This document shows positions 41,383-49,505 of a DNA stretch of 64,000 nt, piece after piece. The position numbers and the translations under genes are program-made. The notes under the pieces are model-generated. The model was given only the letters and a program-made list of their open reading frames with translations, did not search any database and was not told the DNA's origin. Position 1 is the first letter of the stretch, and each line of letters opens with the position of its first letter. Origin of the DNA: Bradyrhizobium sp. CB3481 (GTDB lineage Bacteria; Pseudomonadota; Alphaproteobacteria; Rhizobiales; Xanthobacteraceae); assembly GCF_029714305.1 (NCBI RefSeq), contig NZ_CP121647.1, forward strand, positions 6,158,501 to 6,222,500, in the 5' to 3' direction.

Positions 41383-42381
41383 TCAAGCCATGTTGATCTT
41401 CTCGTAGATGCCCTCGGCGCCGATTTCCTTGGCGTAGGTGGCCATCACGGGATCGGCGAGCTTCTTCATGGCGTCGCGTTCCTCGAACGGCACGCGCTTG
41501 AGCTTGCCCGCCTTCTCCAGCGTGTCGAGCTTGATGGTTTCCTCGCTCGATTCCAGCTGGCGGCCGTAGTCGCCGGCTTCCTTGCCGGCCTTCATGATGG
41601 CGTCCTGCAGATCCTTCGGCAATGTCTTCAACGTCTTCACCGAGAAGCAGATCGGCCGGATCGAGACCGCGTGCTGGGTCAGGTTGAGGTGCGGCGCGAC
41701 TTCATAGAACTTCATCGCCTCGACGCCGGCCGCCTCGTTCTCGCCGGCCGCGATCACGCCGTTTTGAATCGCATTGTAGATCTCGTTATAGGCGATCACC
41801 GTCGGGCTCATGCCGACCGCCGCGAACGTCTTTGACCAGATCGGCGCGCCCTGCACGCGCACCTTGAGGCCCTTGAGGTCGGCGAGATTCTTGAGCGGCT
41901 TGTTGGCGAAGATGTTGCGGACACCGCCGCCGGCATAGCCGATCAGCACCACCTCGGCCTTGGCGGCAACCTCGTCGGCGATCGGCGCCAGAATGTTGGC
42001 TTCCACCACCTTGTTCATGTGCTCGATGCCCTTGAACACAAAGGGTGCATCAATGAACGGTGCCGCCTTGGCGAAGGTCGACATATGCGCTGGCGAAACG
42101 ATGCCGTAATCGACCGCCTTGCCCTGCGACATGTACTCGAAATATTGCTTCTCGAGGCCGAGCGACGAGTTGCGGTGCAGCGTGAAATTGATCGGCTTGC
42201 CGTAGTATTTTTTTACCAGCTCCTCGAAGCGGAGCAGCGCCCGATTGAAGGCGTGATCGTCGTTGAACTGAACGGCTCCGTTGAGCGAGATGGATGCCTG
42301 CGCCCGCAGGATCGACGGCATGCCCAGCACGCCGGCAGCCGCCGTCGCTCCAAGCCCCGCAAGTACGGTTCTTCGCTTCAT
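41383..42381 (-). CDS. TRAP transporter substrate-binding protein (DctP type)
   Basis: Periplasmic protein of 332 residues. The signal peptide carries two arginines (MKRRTVLAGLGATAAAGVLG) and ends near RAQA, so Tat export is possible. DctP-family segments include the carboxylate-binding arginine region GLKVRVQGAPIWSKTFAAVGMSPTVIAYNEIYNAIQNGVIAAGENE (given as a region, not one motif). The basic pair in that region normally binds an organic-acid carboxylate. The ligand is unknown; no catabolic genes are immediately adjacent. GGGGAGGA precedes the ATG. Operator-like 17-mers lie upstream. Confidence 0.92.
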   Translation of the reverse strand: MKRRTVLAGLGATAAAGVLGMPSILRAQASISLNGAVQFNDDHAFNRALLRFEELVKKYYGKPINFTLHRNSSLGLEKQYFEYMSQGKAVDYGIVSPAHMSTFAKAAPFIDAPFVFKGIEHMNKVVEANILAPIADEVAAKAEVVLIGYAGGGVRNIFANKPLKNLADLKGLKVRVQGAPIWSKTFAAVGMSPTVIAYNEIYNAIQNGVIAAGENEAAGVEAMKFYEVAPHLNLTQHAVSIRPICFSVKTLKTLPKDLQDAIMKAGKEAGDYGRQLESSEETIKLDTLEKAGKLKRVPFEERDAMKKLADPVMATYAKEIGAEGIYEKINMA

Positions 42382-42453
42382 CGCGTTCCTCCCCTGTCAT
42401 GCCCGTCCCTTGTAGGCGGGACTTTGGGCCTGGCCGACGACGCGGCCACCCAC

Positions 42454-42740
42454 GCAAAGCGTATGCAAAACGGTGCGGCCTTGGAAGCCAATTTAAGTCG
42501 TAGCCGACACTATAGGCCACAGCGGCCTGGCGATGGTTGCAATCACGCCAACCCGGCTGCAGCCATCTCGCTCGAAGCGACGCTTCCCGGCGCCAGCCGC
42601 GCTGTGATCGCACTGCCGCATATGGAATGGCGAGCAACATCGAACGCCTGTGGACGTCGCCCGTTCAGGTCAACCAACTGACTGGTTGCAAATGTTGCGG
42701 GATGTCGAATCTGCCCTGCGCCGGCAAGGCGTATGCGAAA
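42454..42740. repeat. Pair of related 17-mers upstream of the TRAP operon
   Basis: GCAAAGCGTATGCAAAA at 42454-42470 and GCAAGGCGTATGCGAAA at 42724-42740 agree at 15 of 17 bases and share the same orientation. The first lies 73 bases upstream of the binding-protein start. They may be operator sites, for example for a GntR-type repressor, but no regulator for the TRAP genes is adjacent. Confidence 0.4.
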
Positions 42741-43234
42741 TATTCCCACAAGTGCGACGGCGACGTCGCCGGTCGATTTGCTTAATTCCGATAGTGCAGC
42801 ATGCACATGTTACCGCAATTTCCCGAACGACGCTGATCGGAAAACCGAGGCTGAAGCCTGCTGCATTTTGTCAGGCATCAGCCCCGTGAAAATTTCGCGT
42901 AGCAAGCGGCGACGTGTAGCAACCGACGCACTTTCTGCGGGCAAACTCCCGTAGAAACCCGGTGGGAGACCGCGAGATAGTAAGCATGCCCGGCCAAAAT
43001 CTGTGACCTTTGAACTCGCGGTGGTTGTGGTTTGTCGAATATTTTGTCAAATGTAGAGAGCGGGGTTTTGCCAACATGCCCCGGGTGCAGACAGCCTTAG
43101 GTGGTTGCCCGTACCGGTATCAGGATGCTTCCAATACGCGTAGGCGTTTGGCTACCATCCTGCAATCTCTCAGGATTCCTGTGTTCCGATACAACTCACG
43201 GGTTGGACTGACTTTAAATAGGCAAAATTGTGGA

Positions 43235-43266
43235 GGAATCCCTGACCTACTTTTGCCAGGGTTTCC
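43235..43266 (+). promoter_or_regulatory. Stem-loop just upstream of the XRE gene
   Basis: GGAATCCCTG (43235-43244) pairs with CAGGGTTTCC (43257-43266) with one mismatch around a 12-base loop. It ends 24 bases before the ATG at 43291 and could act as an operator dyad for the regulator itself or as a leader hairpin. Confidence 0.45.
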
Positions 43267-43290
43267 CGATTGAAGGACGGTAAAACCAGA

Positions 43291-43686
43291 ATGAACAGAT
43301 CAGCAGCGAAGAAGATGAAGCAGCGCAGCGCTGGCAAACCCGATATCGAATTGGGCAAGCGGATCAGGCTGCGGCGTGTGGAGCAGAAGATCTCTCAGGC
43401 GGAGCTCGGCGACAAGCTCGGCGTCAGCTTCCAGCAGGTCCAGAAGTATGAGAAGGGCGTCAACCGCGTCGGCGCTGCCCGTCTTCAGCAGATCGCGACC
43501 GCGCTCGATGTGCCGGTGACCTTCTTCTACGATGGCGACAACAAGGCACGCGAAGTCGAGAGCCTGCTCTTCCTGGACAGCGCCTTCAGCCTGCGGCTGC
43601 TGCGCGCCTACAGCAAGATCAAGGACCAGACGGTGCAGCGTCAGCTGGTGTCTTTGATGGAATCGATCGCCGCCAACGAAGGCTAG
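43291..43686 (+). CDS. XRE/Cro-C1 family helix-turn-helix regulator
   Basis: Small regulator of 131 residues. After a basic N-terminal tail, residues about 25-80 form the Cro/C1 helix-turn-helix (LGKRIRLRRVEQKISQAELGDKLGVSFQQVQKYEKGVNRVGAARL, a region rather than one motif). The C-terminal 45 residues are helical and probably dimerise. Rhizobial homologues of this size occur in several copies per genome and are poorly characterised. GAAGGA lies about 13 bases before the ATG at 43291; a TTG seven codons upstream is possible but has no ribosome site. It stands alone, with non-coding DNA on both sides. Confidence 0.88.
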   Translation: MNRSAAKKMKQRSAGKPDIELGKRIRLRRVEQKISQAELGDKLGVSFQQVQKYEKGVNRVGAARLQQIATALDVPVTFFYDGDNKAREVESLLFLDSAFSLRLLRAYSKIKDQTVQRQLVSLMESIAANEG

Positions 43687-44072
43687 GCAATATCGCGCCT
43701 GGATCGCAGCACCGCGGACCCGACCAATCAACGCGGGAAATCGCCGGGTAGCCTGTTGCTGCGCTAGGCCTGATCTTGAGCCGGCCGGAGACAAGATCGG
43801 TTTGTCGCCATCGAAATGGCGAAGTCCGGCCACGACACAGTACGAAGGCTGCGCGGCACGCTTGGGCGAAATAGCCGCGGGGGTCCAGCCTCCGTAATGT
43901 CTTCGTCACCATCTGCCCTGCCCCTCCGCGCGTAAGCCTGGCCGTGCGCCAACGGCCCTCCCTCCGCCGCGCCTGACTTCCACGCCTCCCTGCCGTGAAA
44001 AATGCGACGATTGACCTCGGCGCGATGCTTGTCCGACAATGGACAACGCCCCGCGACGGAAGGTCACAACCC
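43687..44072. other. 386-base spacer with a hairpin and a promoter
   Basis: No gene is supported. A hairpin TCGCCAT-CGAA-ATGGCGA lies at 43805-43822, which may end the XRE transcript although no T-run follows. The right end contains a good sigma-70-type promoter and operator for the crotonase-fold gene (44011-44046). The remainder shows nothing I can name. Confidence 0.6.
44011..44046 (+). promoter_or_regulatory. Sigma-70-type promoter overlapped by an operator dyad
   Basis: TTGACC (44011-44016) and GACAAT (44035-44040) are separated by 18 bases and resemble -35 and -10 elements. TTGTCC-N6-GGACAA (44029-44046) is a perfect dyad lying across the -10 box and the expected start. A ribosome site and GTG start follow about 27 bases on. 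The geometry is that of a repressor operator. Confidence 0.55.
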
Positions 44073-44894
44073 GTGCTCGATATCCCCAAATCCGCCGAAA
44101 TCGCCCATGCCGACGGCAAGATCCTGCAAAGCGTCAGCGATGGCGTCGGCGTCATCACATTCAACAACCCCGACAAGCGCAACGCGATGTCGCTCGAGAT
44201 GTGGGAGGGGCTCGGTTACGCGCTGACCAGCCTGCGCGACGATCCCGCCGTGCGCGTGGTCATCCTAGTCGGCGCCGGCGACAAGGCTTTCGTGTCGGGC
44301 GCCGACATCAGCCAATTCGAAAAGACCCGCCACAATGCAGCGGCCTCGGAGGAATATTCGAAGCGGAGCGAGGCGCAGCGCGCGCTGCTCGCAAGCTACC
44401 CGAAACCGACGATCGCCTGCATTCGCGGCTTCTGTCTCGGCGGCGGCATGCAGGTCGCGATGCTGACGGATATGCGCATCGCCTCCGACAACAGCCAGTT
44501 CGGCATTCCCGCAGCAAAGCTCGGCATTGCCTATGGGTATGACGGCCTCAAGCATCTGGTGTCGCTGGTCGGCCCGTCCTGGGCTCGGCTCATCATGTAT
44601 ACGGGCATGCGCATCGAGGCGAGCGAGGCGCTGCGCATCGGCCTCGTCGACCGCGTGCTGCCGGACGGTGAACTCTGGAATGCGACCATGGAGATCGCCC
44701 GCACCATCTCCGGCAACGCGCCGCTCGCCATCAAGGCCGCGAAGATCACCATCGCCGAGGTGCTCAAGGACGAGAGCAAGCGCGACATGGAGGCGATCAA
44801 GGCGATCGGCCGCGCCTGCATGGATAGCGAGGATTTCCGCGAGGGGCGAACGGCTTTCATGGAGAAGCGCAAGCCGCTGTTCAAGGGGCGGTGA
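44073..44894 (+). CDS. Enoyl-CoA hydratase/isomerase (crotonase-fold) protein lacking both catalytic glutamates
   Basis: Crotonase-superfamily protein of 273 residues. The oxyanion-hole regions are present: GADISQFEKTR for the first and GFCLGGGMQVAM for the second, along with the CoA-binding start NNPDKRNAM. The residue that is Glu144 in rat enoyl-CoA hydratase (GGGCE) is Gln here (GGGMQ), and the Glu164 position (QPE) is Ala (GIPAAKLG). Classical hydration is therefore unlikely; decarboxylase, isomerase or other acyl-CoA chemistry is possible. The GTG at 44073 is chosen for the GGAAGG nine bases upstream; a longer frame has no family match. A promoter with an overlapping dyad precedes it. 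Confidence 0.88.
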   Translation: MLDIPKSAEIAHADGKILQSVSDGVGVITFNNPDKRNAMSLEMWEGLGYALTSLRDDPAVRVVILVGAGDKAFVSGADISQFEKTRHNAAASEEYSKRSEAQRALLASYPKPTIACIRGFCLGGGMQVAMLTDMRIASDNSQFGIPAAKLGIAYGYDGLKHLVSLVGPSWARLIMYTGMRIEASEALRIGLVDRVLPDGELWNATMEIARTISGNAPLAIKAAKITIAEVLKDESKRDMEAIKAIGRACMDSEDFREGRTAFMEKRKPLFKGR

Positions 44895-44916
44895 TTGTTG
44901 GAGTCCACTCTCCGCA

Positions 44917-45020
44917 GTCATCATCCGCGAAGGCGGATGATCCAGTATTCCAGAGACGCCAATGATTGAACCGAGAAGCCGCGGCGTACTGGATACCCCG
45001 CCTTCGCGGGGTATGACGAC
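44917..45020 (+). repeat. Two-hairpin intergenic element, copy 4
   Basis: Hairpin one is ATCATCCGC-GAAG-GCGGATGAT and hairpin two is ATACCCCGC-CTTC-GCGGGGTAT. The core between them is almost the same as that of copy 1 (3178-3277) read on the other strand. It fills the spacer between the convergent crotonase-fold and isopropylmalate-dehydrogenase-like genes. Confidence 0.88.
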
Positions 45021-45077
45021 CGTGGCTTACGGACATACAAGGCGACGATCAATACGCGCTCCTTGGTCATGCCTAGC

Positions 45078-46160
45078 CTATAACCCCGCCAGCACCGCCT
45101 TCGTCACGTCAGCCGTGCCGTTGCTGCCGCCGAATTCCATCGGCTTGATGCCGCCGGCATAGGCCTTGTCCACGGCGCGCTCGATGCGCTCGCCGGCCTC
45201 TGCAGCGCTTTCGAGGCCGTGCTTTTCGGCGAGCCAGTCCAGCATCATCGCGGCCGAGAGGATCATCGCGGTCGGGTTGGCCTTGCCCTGCCCCATGATG
45301 TCGGGCGCGGTGCCGTGGCAGGGCTGGAACACGGCATAGCGGTCGCCGATGTCCGCCGATGGCGCCATGCCGAGGCCGCCGATCAGGCCGGCGGCGAGAT
45401 CGGAGAGAATGTCGCCGAACATGTTCTCCGTCACCATGACGTCGAAATCCCAGGGCCGCTTCACCATCATCAGCGAGCAGGCATCGACATAGACCCGGTC
45501 CGTTCTGACGTCCGGGTGGCGCTTGGCGGCTTCATCGAACATCTCGCGAAAGAACGCAAAAGCCCTGAACACGTTCGCCTTGTCGACGCAGGTCAGGCCG
45601 CCGTTCGCCTTGCCGCGGGCCTTGCGCCGCTCGGCGAGCCTGAAGGAAAATTCGAACAGCCGCTCGGAGGTCTTGCGGGTGATGACGAGCGTCTCGCGCG
45701 CATCGGTTTCGGTCACGACGCCCTTGCCCATCGAGGCGAACAGGCCTTCGGTCGATTCCCTGATGAGCACGAGGTCGATGCCGCGCGCATCGGCCCCGAC
45801 GATCGGGCTCGGCACGCCCGGGATCAGCCGCGCCGGGCGCACGCCGGCATAGAGGTCGAAATGGAAGCGCAGCTCGATCTGCGGGGCGATCTCGGTGTTA
45901 TCAGGGTAGCGCACCGACGGCAGGCCACAGGCGCCGAGCAGGATAGCGTCCGCCTCCTCACACAGCCGCACGGTGCTGTCGGGCATCGATTTGCCGGTCG
46001 CGAGATAATTGTTGGCACCGGCCGGCGCCTCGGTGAAACGGAATTTGAGATCGGACGCCGCCTCGATCCTGCGCAAAACTTCAAGCGCCGGCGCCATCAC
46101 TTCAGGGCCGATACCATCGCCGCCGAGCACGGCGATGTGGAGGGCGTTATTTGCGGACAT
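45078..46160 (-). CDS. Isocitrate/isopropylmalate dehydrogenase family enzyme
   Basis: NAD-dependent beta-decarboxylating dehydrogenase of 360 residues. Family features include [12 protein letters not shown] at the start, [17 protein letters not shown] with the substrate arginines, [12 protein letters not shown], the catalytic lysine in [11 protein letters not shown] and the metal-binding aspartates in [20 protein letters not shown], then [19 protein letters not shown] for NAD. It is not next to leuC/leuD, so it may be a tartrate, homoisocitrate or other 2-hydroxy-acid dehydrogenase rather than biosynthetic LeuB. AAGGAA lies about six bases before the ATG. It is convergent with the crotonase-fold gene. 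Confidence 0.88.
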   Translation of the reverse strand: MSANNALHIAVLGGDGIGPEVMAPALEVLRRIEAASDLKFRFTEAPAGANNYLATGKSMPDSTVRLCEEADAILLGACGLPSVRYPDNTEIAPQIELRFHFDLYAGVRPARLIPGVPSPIVGADARGIDLVLIRESTEGLFASMGKGVVTETDARETLVITRKTSERLFEFSFRLAERRKARGKANGGLTCVDKANVFRAFAFFREMFDEAAKRHPDVRTDRVYVDACSLMMVKRPWDFDVMVTENMFGDILSDLAAGLIGGLGMAPSADIGDRYAVFQPCHGTAPDIMGQGKANPTAMILSAAMMLDWLAEKHGLESAAEAGERIERAVDKAYAGGIKPMEFGGSNGTADVTKAVLAGL

Positions 46161-46192
46161 GGGCGTTCCTTGGAAGAATGAAAATGATAGCT

Positions 46193-46347
46193 GCCGTCAT
46201 TGCGAGCCAACGGGTCGCACGAATGTGCGCCCGATGACAAGCTCCGCGAGGCAATCCATATCTCGGCAGAACGGATGGATAGATTGCTTCGTCGCTTCGG
46301 CGCAAAATTGCTTTGCAATTTTGTCGCGAGCTCCTCGCAATGACGGC
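46193..46347. repeat. 155-base element with 14-bp perfect terminal inverted repeats (CATTGCGAG family)
   Basis: GCCGTCATTGCGAG (46193-46206) and CTCGCAATGACGGC (46334-46347) are perfect reverse complements. Inside, GCGAGGCAATCCA and TGGATAGATTGCTTCGTCGC form a second, imperfect pair, and AAAATTGC/GCAATTTT forms a third. Elements with these CATTGCGAG/GCAATCCA motifs are common in bacterial intergenic DNA. It lies between the two minus-strand dehydrogenase genes. Confidence 0.8.
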
Positions 46348-46362
46348 GGCAACAGCGGGGGC

Positions 46363-47433
46363 TTACGGCGTCAACACCGCGCGGCCCACCAACTTGCCCT
46401 TCTGCAGATCGATGAGCGCTTCATTGGCTTTCGCGAGCGGCATCGTCGTCACCGGGATCGGCGCGATCATCTTGTTGCGGACGAGCTCGAGCAACTCCTG
46501 GGTCTCCCGCAAATTGCCGACATAGCTGCCCTGGATGGTGATCGCCTTGATCGGGATCAGCGGCAGCGCAAAGGTCGCACCGCCGCCGAACAGGCCGACG
46601 ATGACGAGCTTGCCGCCCTTGGTGAGACAATCGAAGCCGAGCTGCGTGGTCTGCGCGTTGCCGACGAGATCGATCACCGCGCGGATCGGCCCGCCCGCCT
46701 TCTTCGCGAGCTGTTCCAGCGCGTCCGGCGCCTTGCCATCGACGGTGGCGAGCGCGCCCGCAGCTTCCGCCGCCTCGCGCTTGCGCGCGTCGATGTCGAC
46801 GACGATGGCGCCCTTGCCGCCCATCGCCTTCAGCAGCGACAGCGCCATCAGGCCGAGCCCACCGGCGCCGAAGATCACGATCGGCGAGTCGAAGGCGAAC
46901 TCGACCTTCTTCAGTGCGCTATAGGTGGTGACGCCGGAACAGGCATAAGGCGCGGCCGTCACCGGATCGAGCCCCTTCAGGTTCAACAGGTATTTCGGGT
47001 TCGGCACGGTCATGTGATCGGCATAGCCGCCGTCGCAATAGACGCCGAGCGAATTCGGCTTGATGGCGCACATGTTCTCGTCGCCGCCGAGGCAGGTCGG
47101 GCATTTGCCGCAGCCGAGCCAGGGATAGACCAGCGCCACATCGCCAACCTTGAGATCGCCCTTGTCGGCCGCGCTGACATCCGGCCCGAACGCCACGATC
47201 TCACCGACGGTCTCATGGCCCATCGTGCGCGGCAGCGACACGCCGCGGTCCTTCAATGACAGCGGCTTGCGGCCATGGCCGAGATCATAGCCGCCTTCCC
47301 AGATGTGAAGGTCGCTGTGACAGACGCCGGCCGCCTTGACCTTGATCAGCACCTGCGTGCCCGTCGGCTGCGGCGTGTCCTGATCGACCTCTTTCAGGGG
47401 GGCGTTGAACTCGGCGACCTGAAAACTCTTCAT
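46363..47433 (-). CDS. Zinc-dependent alcohol dehydrogenase
   Basis: Medium-chain dehydrogenase of 356 residues with both zinc sites. Catalytic ligands are C38 (GVCHSDLH) and H73-E74 (MGHE); the structural site is C108, C111, C114 and C122. The Rossmann motif is FGAGGLGLMAL. The C-terminal part includes VIDLVGNAQTT and QGSYVGNLRE, as in primary alcohol dehydrogenases of AdhA/AdhP type. The start at 47433 has GGGAGAG about six bases upstream. It lies 99 bases downstream of the peptide-type ABC operon on the same strand; whether it is part of that transcript is not clear. Confidence 0.9.
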   Translation of the reverse strand: MKSFQVAEFNAPLKEVDQDTPQPTGTQVLIKVKAAGVCHSDLHIWEGGYDLGHGRKPLSLKDRGVSLPRTMGHETVGEIVAFGPDVSAADKGDLKVGDVALVYPWLGCGKCPTCLGGDENMCAIKPNSLGVYCDGGYADHMTVPNPKYLLNLKGLDPVTAAPYACSGVTTYSALKKVEFAFDSPIVIFGAGGLGLMALSLLKAMGGKGAIVVDIDARKREAAEAAGALATVDGKAPDALEQLAKKAGGPIRAVIDLVGNAQTTQLGFDCLTKGGKLVIVGLFGGGATFALPLIPIKAITIQGSYVGNLRETQELLELVRNKMIAPIPVTTMPLAKANEALIDLQKGKLVGRAVLTP

Positions 47434-47532
47434 CGCTACTCTCCCGTCATTCTTGTTCTTGGGACCGGAATTTCTTGCGCGGACATTGCCACGTCTGCCC
47501 GGGCGAGACAAACGCAGGCCGCGGCGGACTGT

Positions 47533-48513
47533 TCAGATCAACGGGTGATGGCAGGCCGCGAACTGGCCCGGCGCGACGGCGCGAAGCTCCGGCACCTCGG
47601 CGCTGCATCGCGCATCCGCACGCGGGCAGCGGGTACGAAACCGGCATCCCGACGGCGGCGCGATCGGCGACGGCGGTTCCCCGACCGGCACTGATACCGT
47701 GGGACGGACGTCGGGATCCGGCACCGGGATCGCTTCGATCAAGAGCGCGGTATAGGGATGCGCCGGTCTTGCGAACAACTGCTCGGACGGGCTGACCTCG
47801 CAGAGCCGGCCGAGATACATCACCGCGACACGGTCGCTGACCGCCTTCACGACCGCCAGATCATGCGCGATGAACAATAGCGTCAATCCGAACCGGGCCT
47901 TCATCTCCTCCAGGAGGTTAAGGATCTGGGCGCGGATCGAAACATCGAGCGCAGAGACCGGCTCGTCGCAGACGATGAACTCCGGATTGAGAATGAGCGC
48001 GCGGGCGATGCAGATGCGCTGGCACTGTCCACCGGAAAATTCGTGCGGCAGCCGCCCGCTCACGATCGCCGGATCGAGACCGACCGCGCTGAGCACCTCG
48101 TCGACGAGTTGCTTGCGTTTGTCCGGATCCTTGACGCCCGCGATCACCAGCGGCTCGGCGACGATGTCGCCGATCTTACGGCGCGGGTTCAGCGAGGCGA
48201 TCGGGTCCTGGAAGATCAGTTGCACGCGCCGGCGCATCTTCCGCAGGGCATCGCCCTGCATCGCCGTGAGATCGTTCCCGTCGAACAGGACGCGCCCCGC
48301 GGTCGGCCGGCGCAGTTGCAGCACCGCACGGCCGAGCGTCGATTTTCCGCAACCGGATTCGCCGACCAGGCCCAGCGTTTCGCCGCGGGCGATCTGCAAG
48401 GACACGCCCGAGACGGCATGAACGGTCTTCGCGCCGACCGGGTATTCCACGACGAGATCGTCGACCTTGAGTAGCGCGCCAGGTGAAGTAGCCGGGACAG
48501 ATTGCAGCATCAC
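47533..48513 (-). CDS. Peptide-type ABC transporter ATP-binding protein (DppF/OppF class)
   Basis: ATPase of 326 residues. Walker A is GESGCGKST (51-59), the signature is FSGGQCQRI, and the Walker B region is EFIVCDEPVSALD. The C-terminal oligopeptide-transporter extension (PAHPYTALLIEAIPVPDP...) contains cysteines in CRFRTRCPRADARC, typical of DppF/OppF proteins, which bind an iron-sulfur cluster in some members. Its start overlaps the stop of the preceding ATPase gene by four bases. It is the last gene of the five-gene importer. Confidence 0.92.
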   Translation of the reverse strand: MMLQSVPATSPGALLKVDDLVVEYPVGAKTVHAVSGVSLQIARGETLGLVGESGCGKSTLGRAVLQLRRPTAGRVLFDGNDLTAMQGDALRKMRRRVQLIFQDPIASLNPRRKIGDIVAEPLVIAGVKDPDKRKQLVDEVLSAVGLDPAIVSGRLPHEFSGGQCQRICIARALILNPEFIVCDEPVSALDVSIRAQILNLLEEMKARFGLTLLFIAHDLAVVKAVSDRVAVMYLGRLCEVSPSEQLFARPAHPYTALLIEAIPVPDPDVRPTVSVPVGEPPSPIAPPSGCRFRTRCPRADARCSAEVPELRAVAPGQFAACHHPLI

Positions 48514-49505
48514 GCGCCGGCCTCCGCATGGGTCTCGATCGGATGGAAGCAGGCGAACTGGTGCGCGCTCGTCTCCGCCGACTCGAGTGACGGCTTCTCG
48601 GCCCGGCAGCGGGCGACCGCATAGCGGCAGCGCGGCGAGAACGAACAGCCCCGCAGCGGCCGGGTCGGATCGGGCGGCCGCCCCGAGATTGCCGGCAGCG
48701 GCGTGTGGGGCGCAGTGTCGAGCCTGGGCAAGGCCGCCAGCAGCGCTTCGGTGTAGGGCATTCGCATGTTCTTGAACAAGGCAGGCGTCGGCGCGCGCTC
48801 GACAACGCGGCCGGCATACATGACCGCGACCTCGTCGGTCCGGCCGGCGACGACGCCGAGGTCGTGGGTGATGATGATCATCGCCATGTGGCGGCGTTGC
48901 TGCTCGCGCGCCAGCAGATCAAGGATCTGGGCCTGGATCGTGACGTCGAGCGCGGTGGTCGGCTCGTCGGCGATCAGCAGCTTCGGCTCGCACGACAGCG
49001 CGATTGCGATCGCCACGCGCTGCCGCATGCCGCCCGAGAGCTGGTGCGGATACTGCGCGAGCCGCTGCTCGGGCGCGGGAATGCCGACCGCCGCGAGCAA
49101 TTCGACGCTGCGCCTGGCGGCGGCGGCATCGTCCAGCTCGAGATGCTCCTGCAACGTCTCGATCAACTGGGTGCCGATGGTGAGCACCGGATTGAGCGAG
49201 GTCATCGGGTCCTGAAACACCACCGCCAGCGATCGGCCACGGAGCTTGCGCAGCTTCTCCGGCGAAAGTCGCAACAGGTCCTGCCCATCGAACATCACGC
49301 GGCCGGCAAGCTTGGCCTTCTTCGGCAGCAATTGCAGGATGGCGCGCGACAGCATGGTCTTGCCGCAGCCGGATTCGCCGACGACGCCGAGCGTCTGGCC
49401 GGCGCCAAGTGTCAGGTTGACCCGATCCACCGCGCGCAGATTGCCGCGCGGGGTCGGCAGGTCGACCACGACATCCTCGATCGAAAGCAAGGTGTTCCCG
49501 ATCAC
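48510..49505 (-). CDS. Peptide-type ABC transporter ATP-binding protein (DppD/OppD class)
   Basis: ATPase of 331 residues. Walker A is GESGCGKT (43-50), the signature is LSGGMRQRVAIA and Walker B is LLIADEPTTALD. The C-terminal OppC_D extension has the cysteine cluster GCSFSPRCRYAVARC. It overlaps the permease gene upstream and the second ATPase gene downstream by four bases each, so the three are translationally coupled. The pair energises uptake of a peptide, opine or similar solute. Confidence 0.92.
   Translation of the reverse strand: MIGNTLLSIEDVVVDLPTPRGNLRAVDRVNLTLGAGQTLGVVGESGCGKTMLSRAILQLLPKKAKLAGRVMFDGQDLLRLSPEKLRKLRGRSLAVVFQDPMTSLNPVLTIGTQLIETLQEHLELDDAAAARRSVELLAAVGIPAPEQRLAQYPHQLSGGMRQRVAIAIALSCEPKLLIADEPTTALDVTIQAQILDLLAREQQRRHMAMIIITHDLGVVAGRTDEVAVMYAGRVVERAPTPALFKNMRMPYTEALLAALPRLDTAPHTPLPAISGRPPDPTRPLRGCSFSPRCRYAVARCRAEKPSLESAETSAHQFACFHPIETHAEAGA

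Larger units (their letters stand above)
42382..43290. other. 909-base non-coding region before the XRE gene
   Basis: No gene is supported. By eye the right two-thirds is less GC-rich than the coding sequence around it. Visible structure: related 17-mers GCAAAGCGTATGCAAAA (42454-42470) and GCAAGGCGTATGCGAAA (42724-42740); a dyad AGGCC-ACAGC-GGCCT (42514-42528); a small dyad CAGGA-T-TCCTG near 43172; and a hairpin just before the regulator gene (43235-43266). The length and structure would allow an unannotated small RNA, but none is identified. Confidence 0.55.

Noticed and set aside
43270..43290. TTG start for the XRE regulator
   Set aside because: The ATG seven codons later has GAAGGA upstream, whereas the TTG has no ribosome site.
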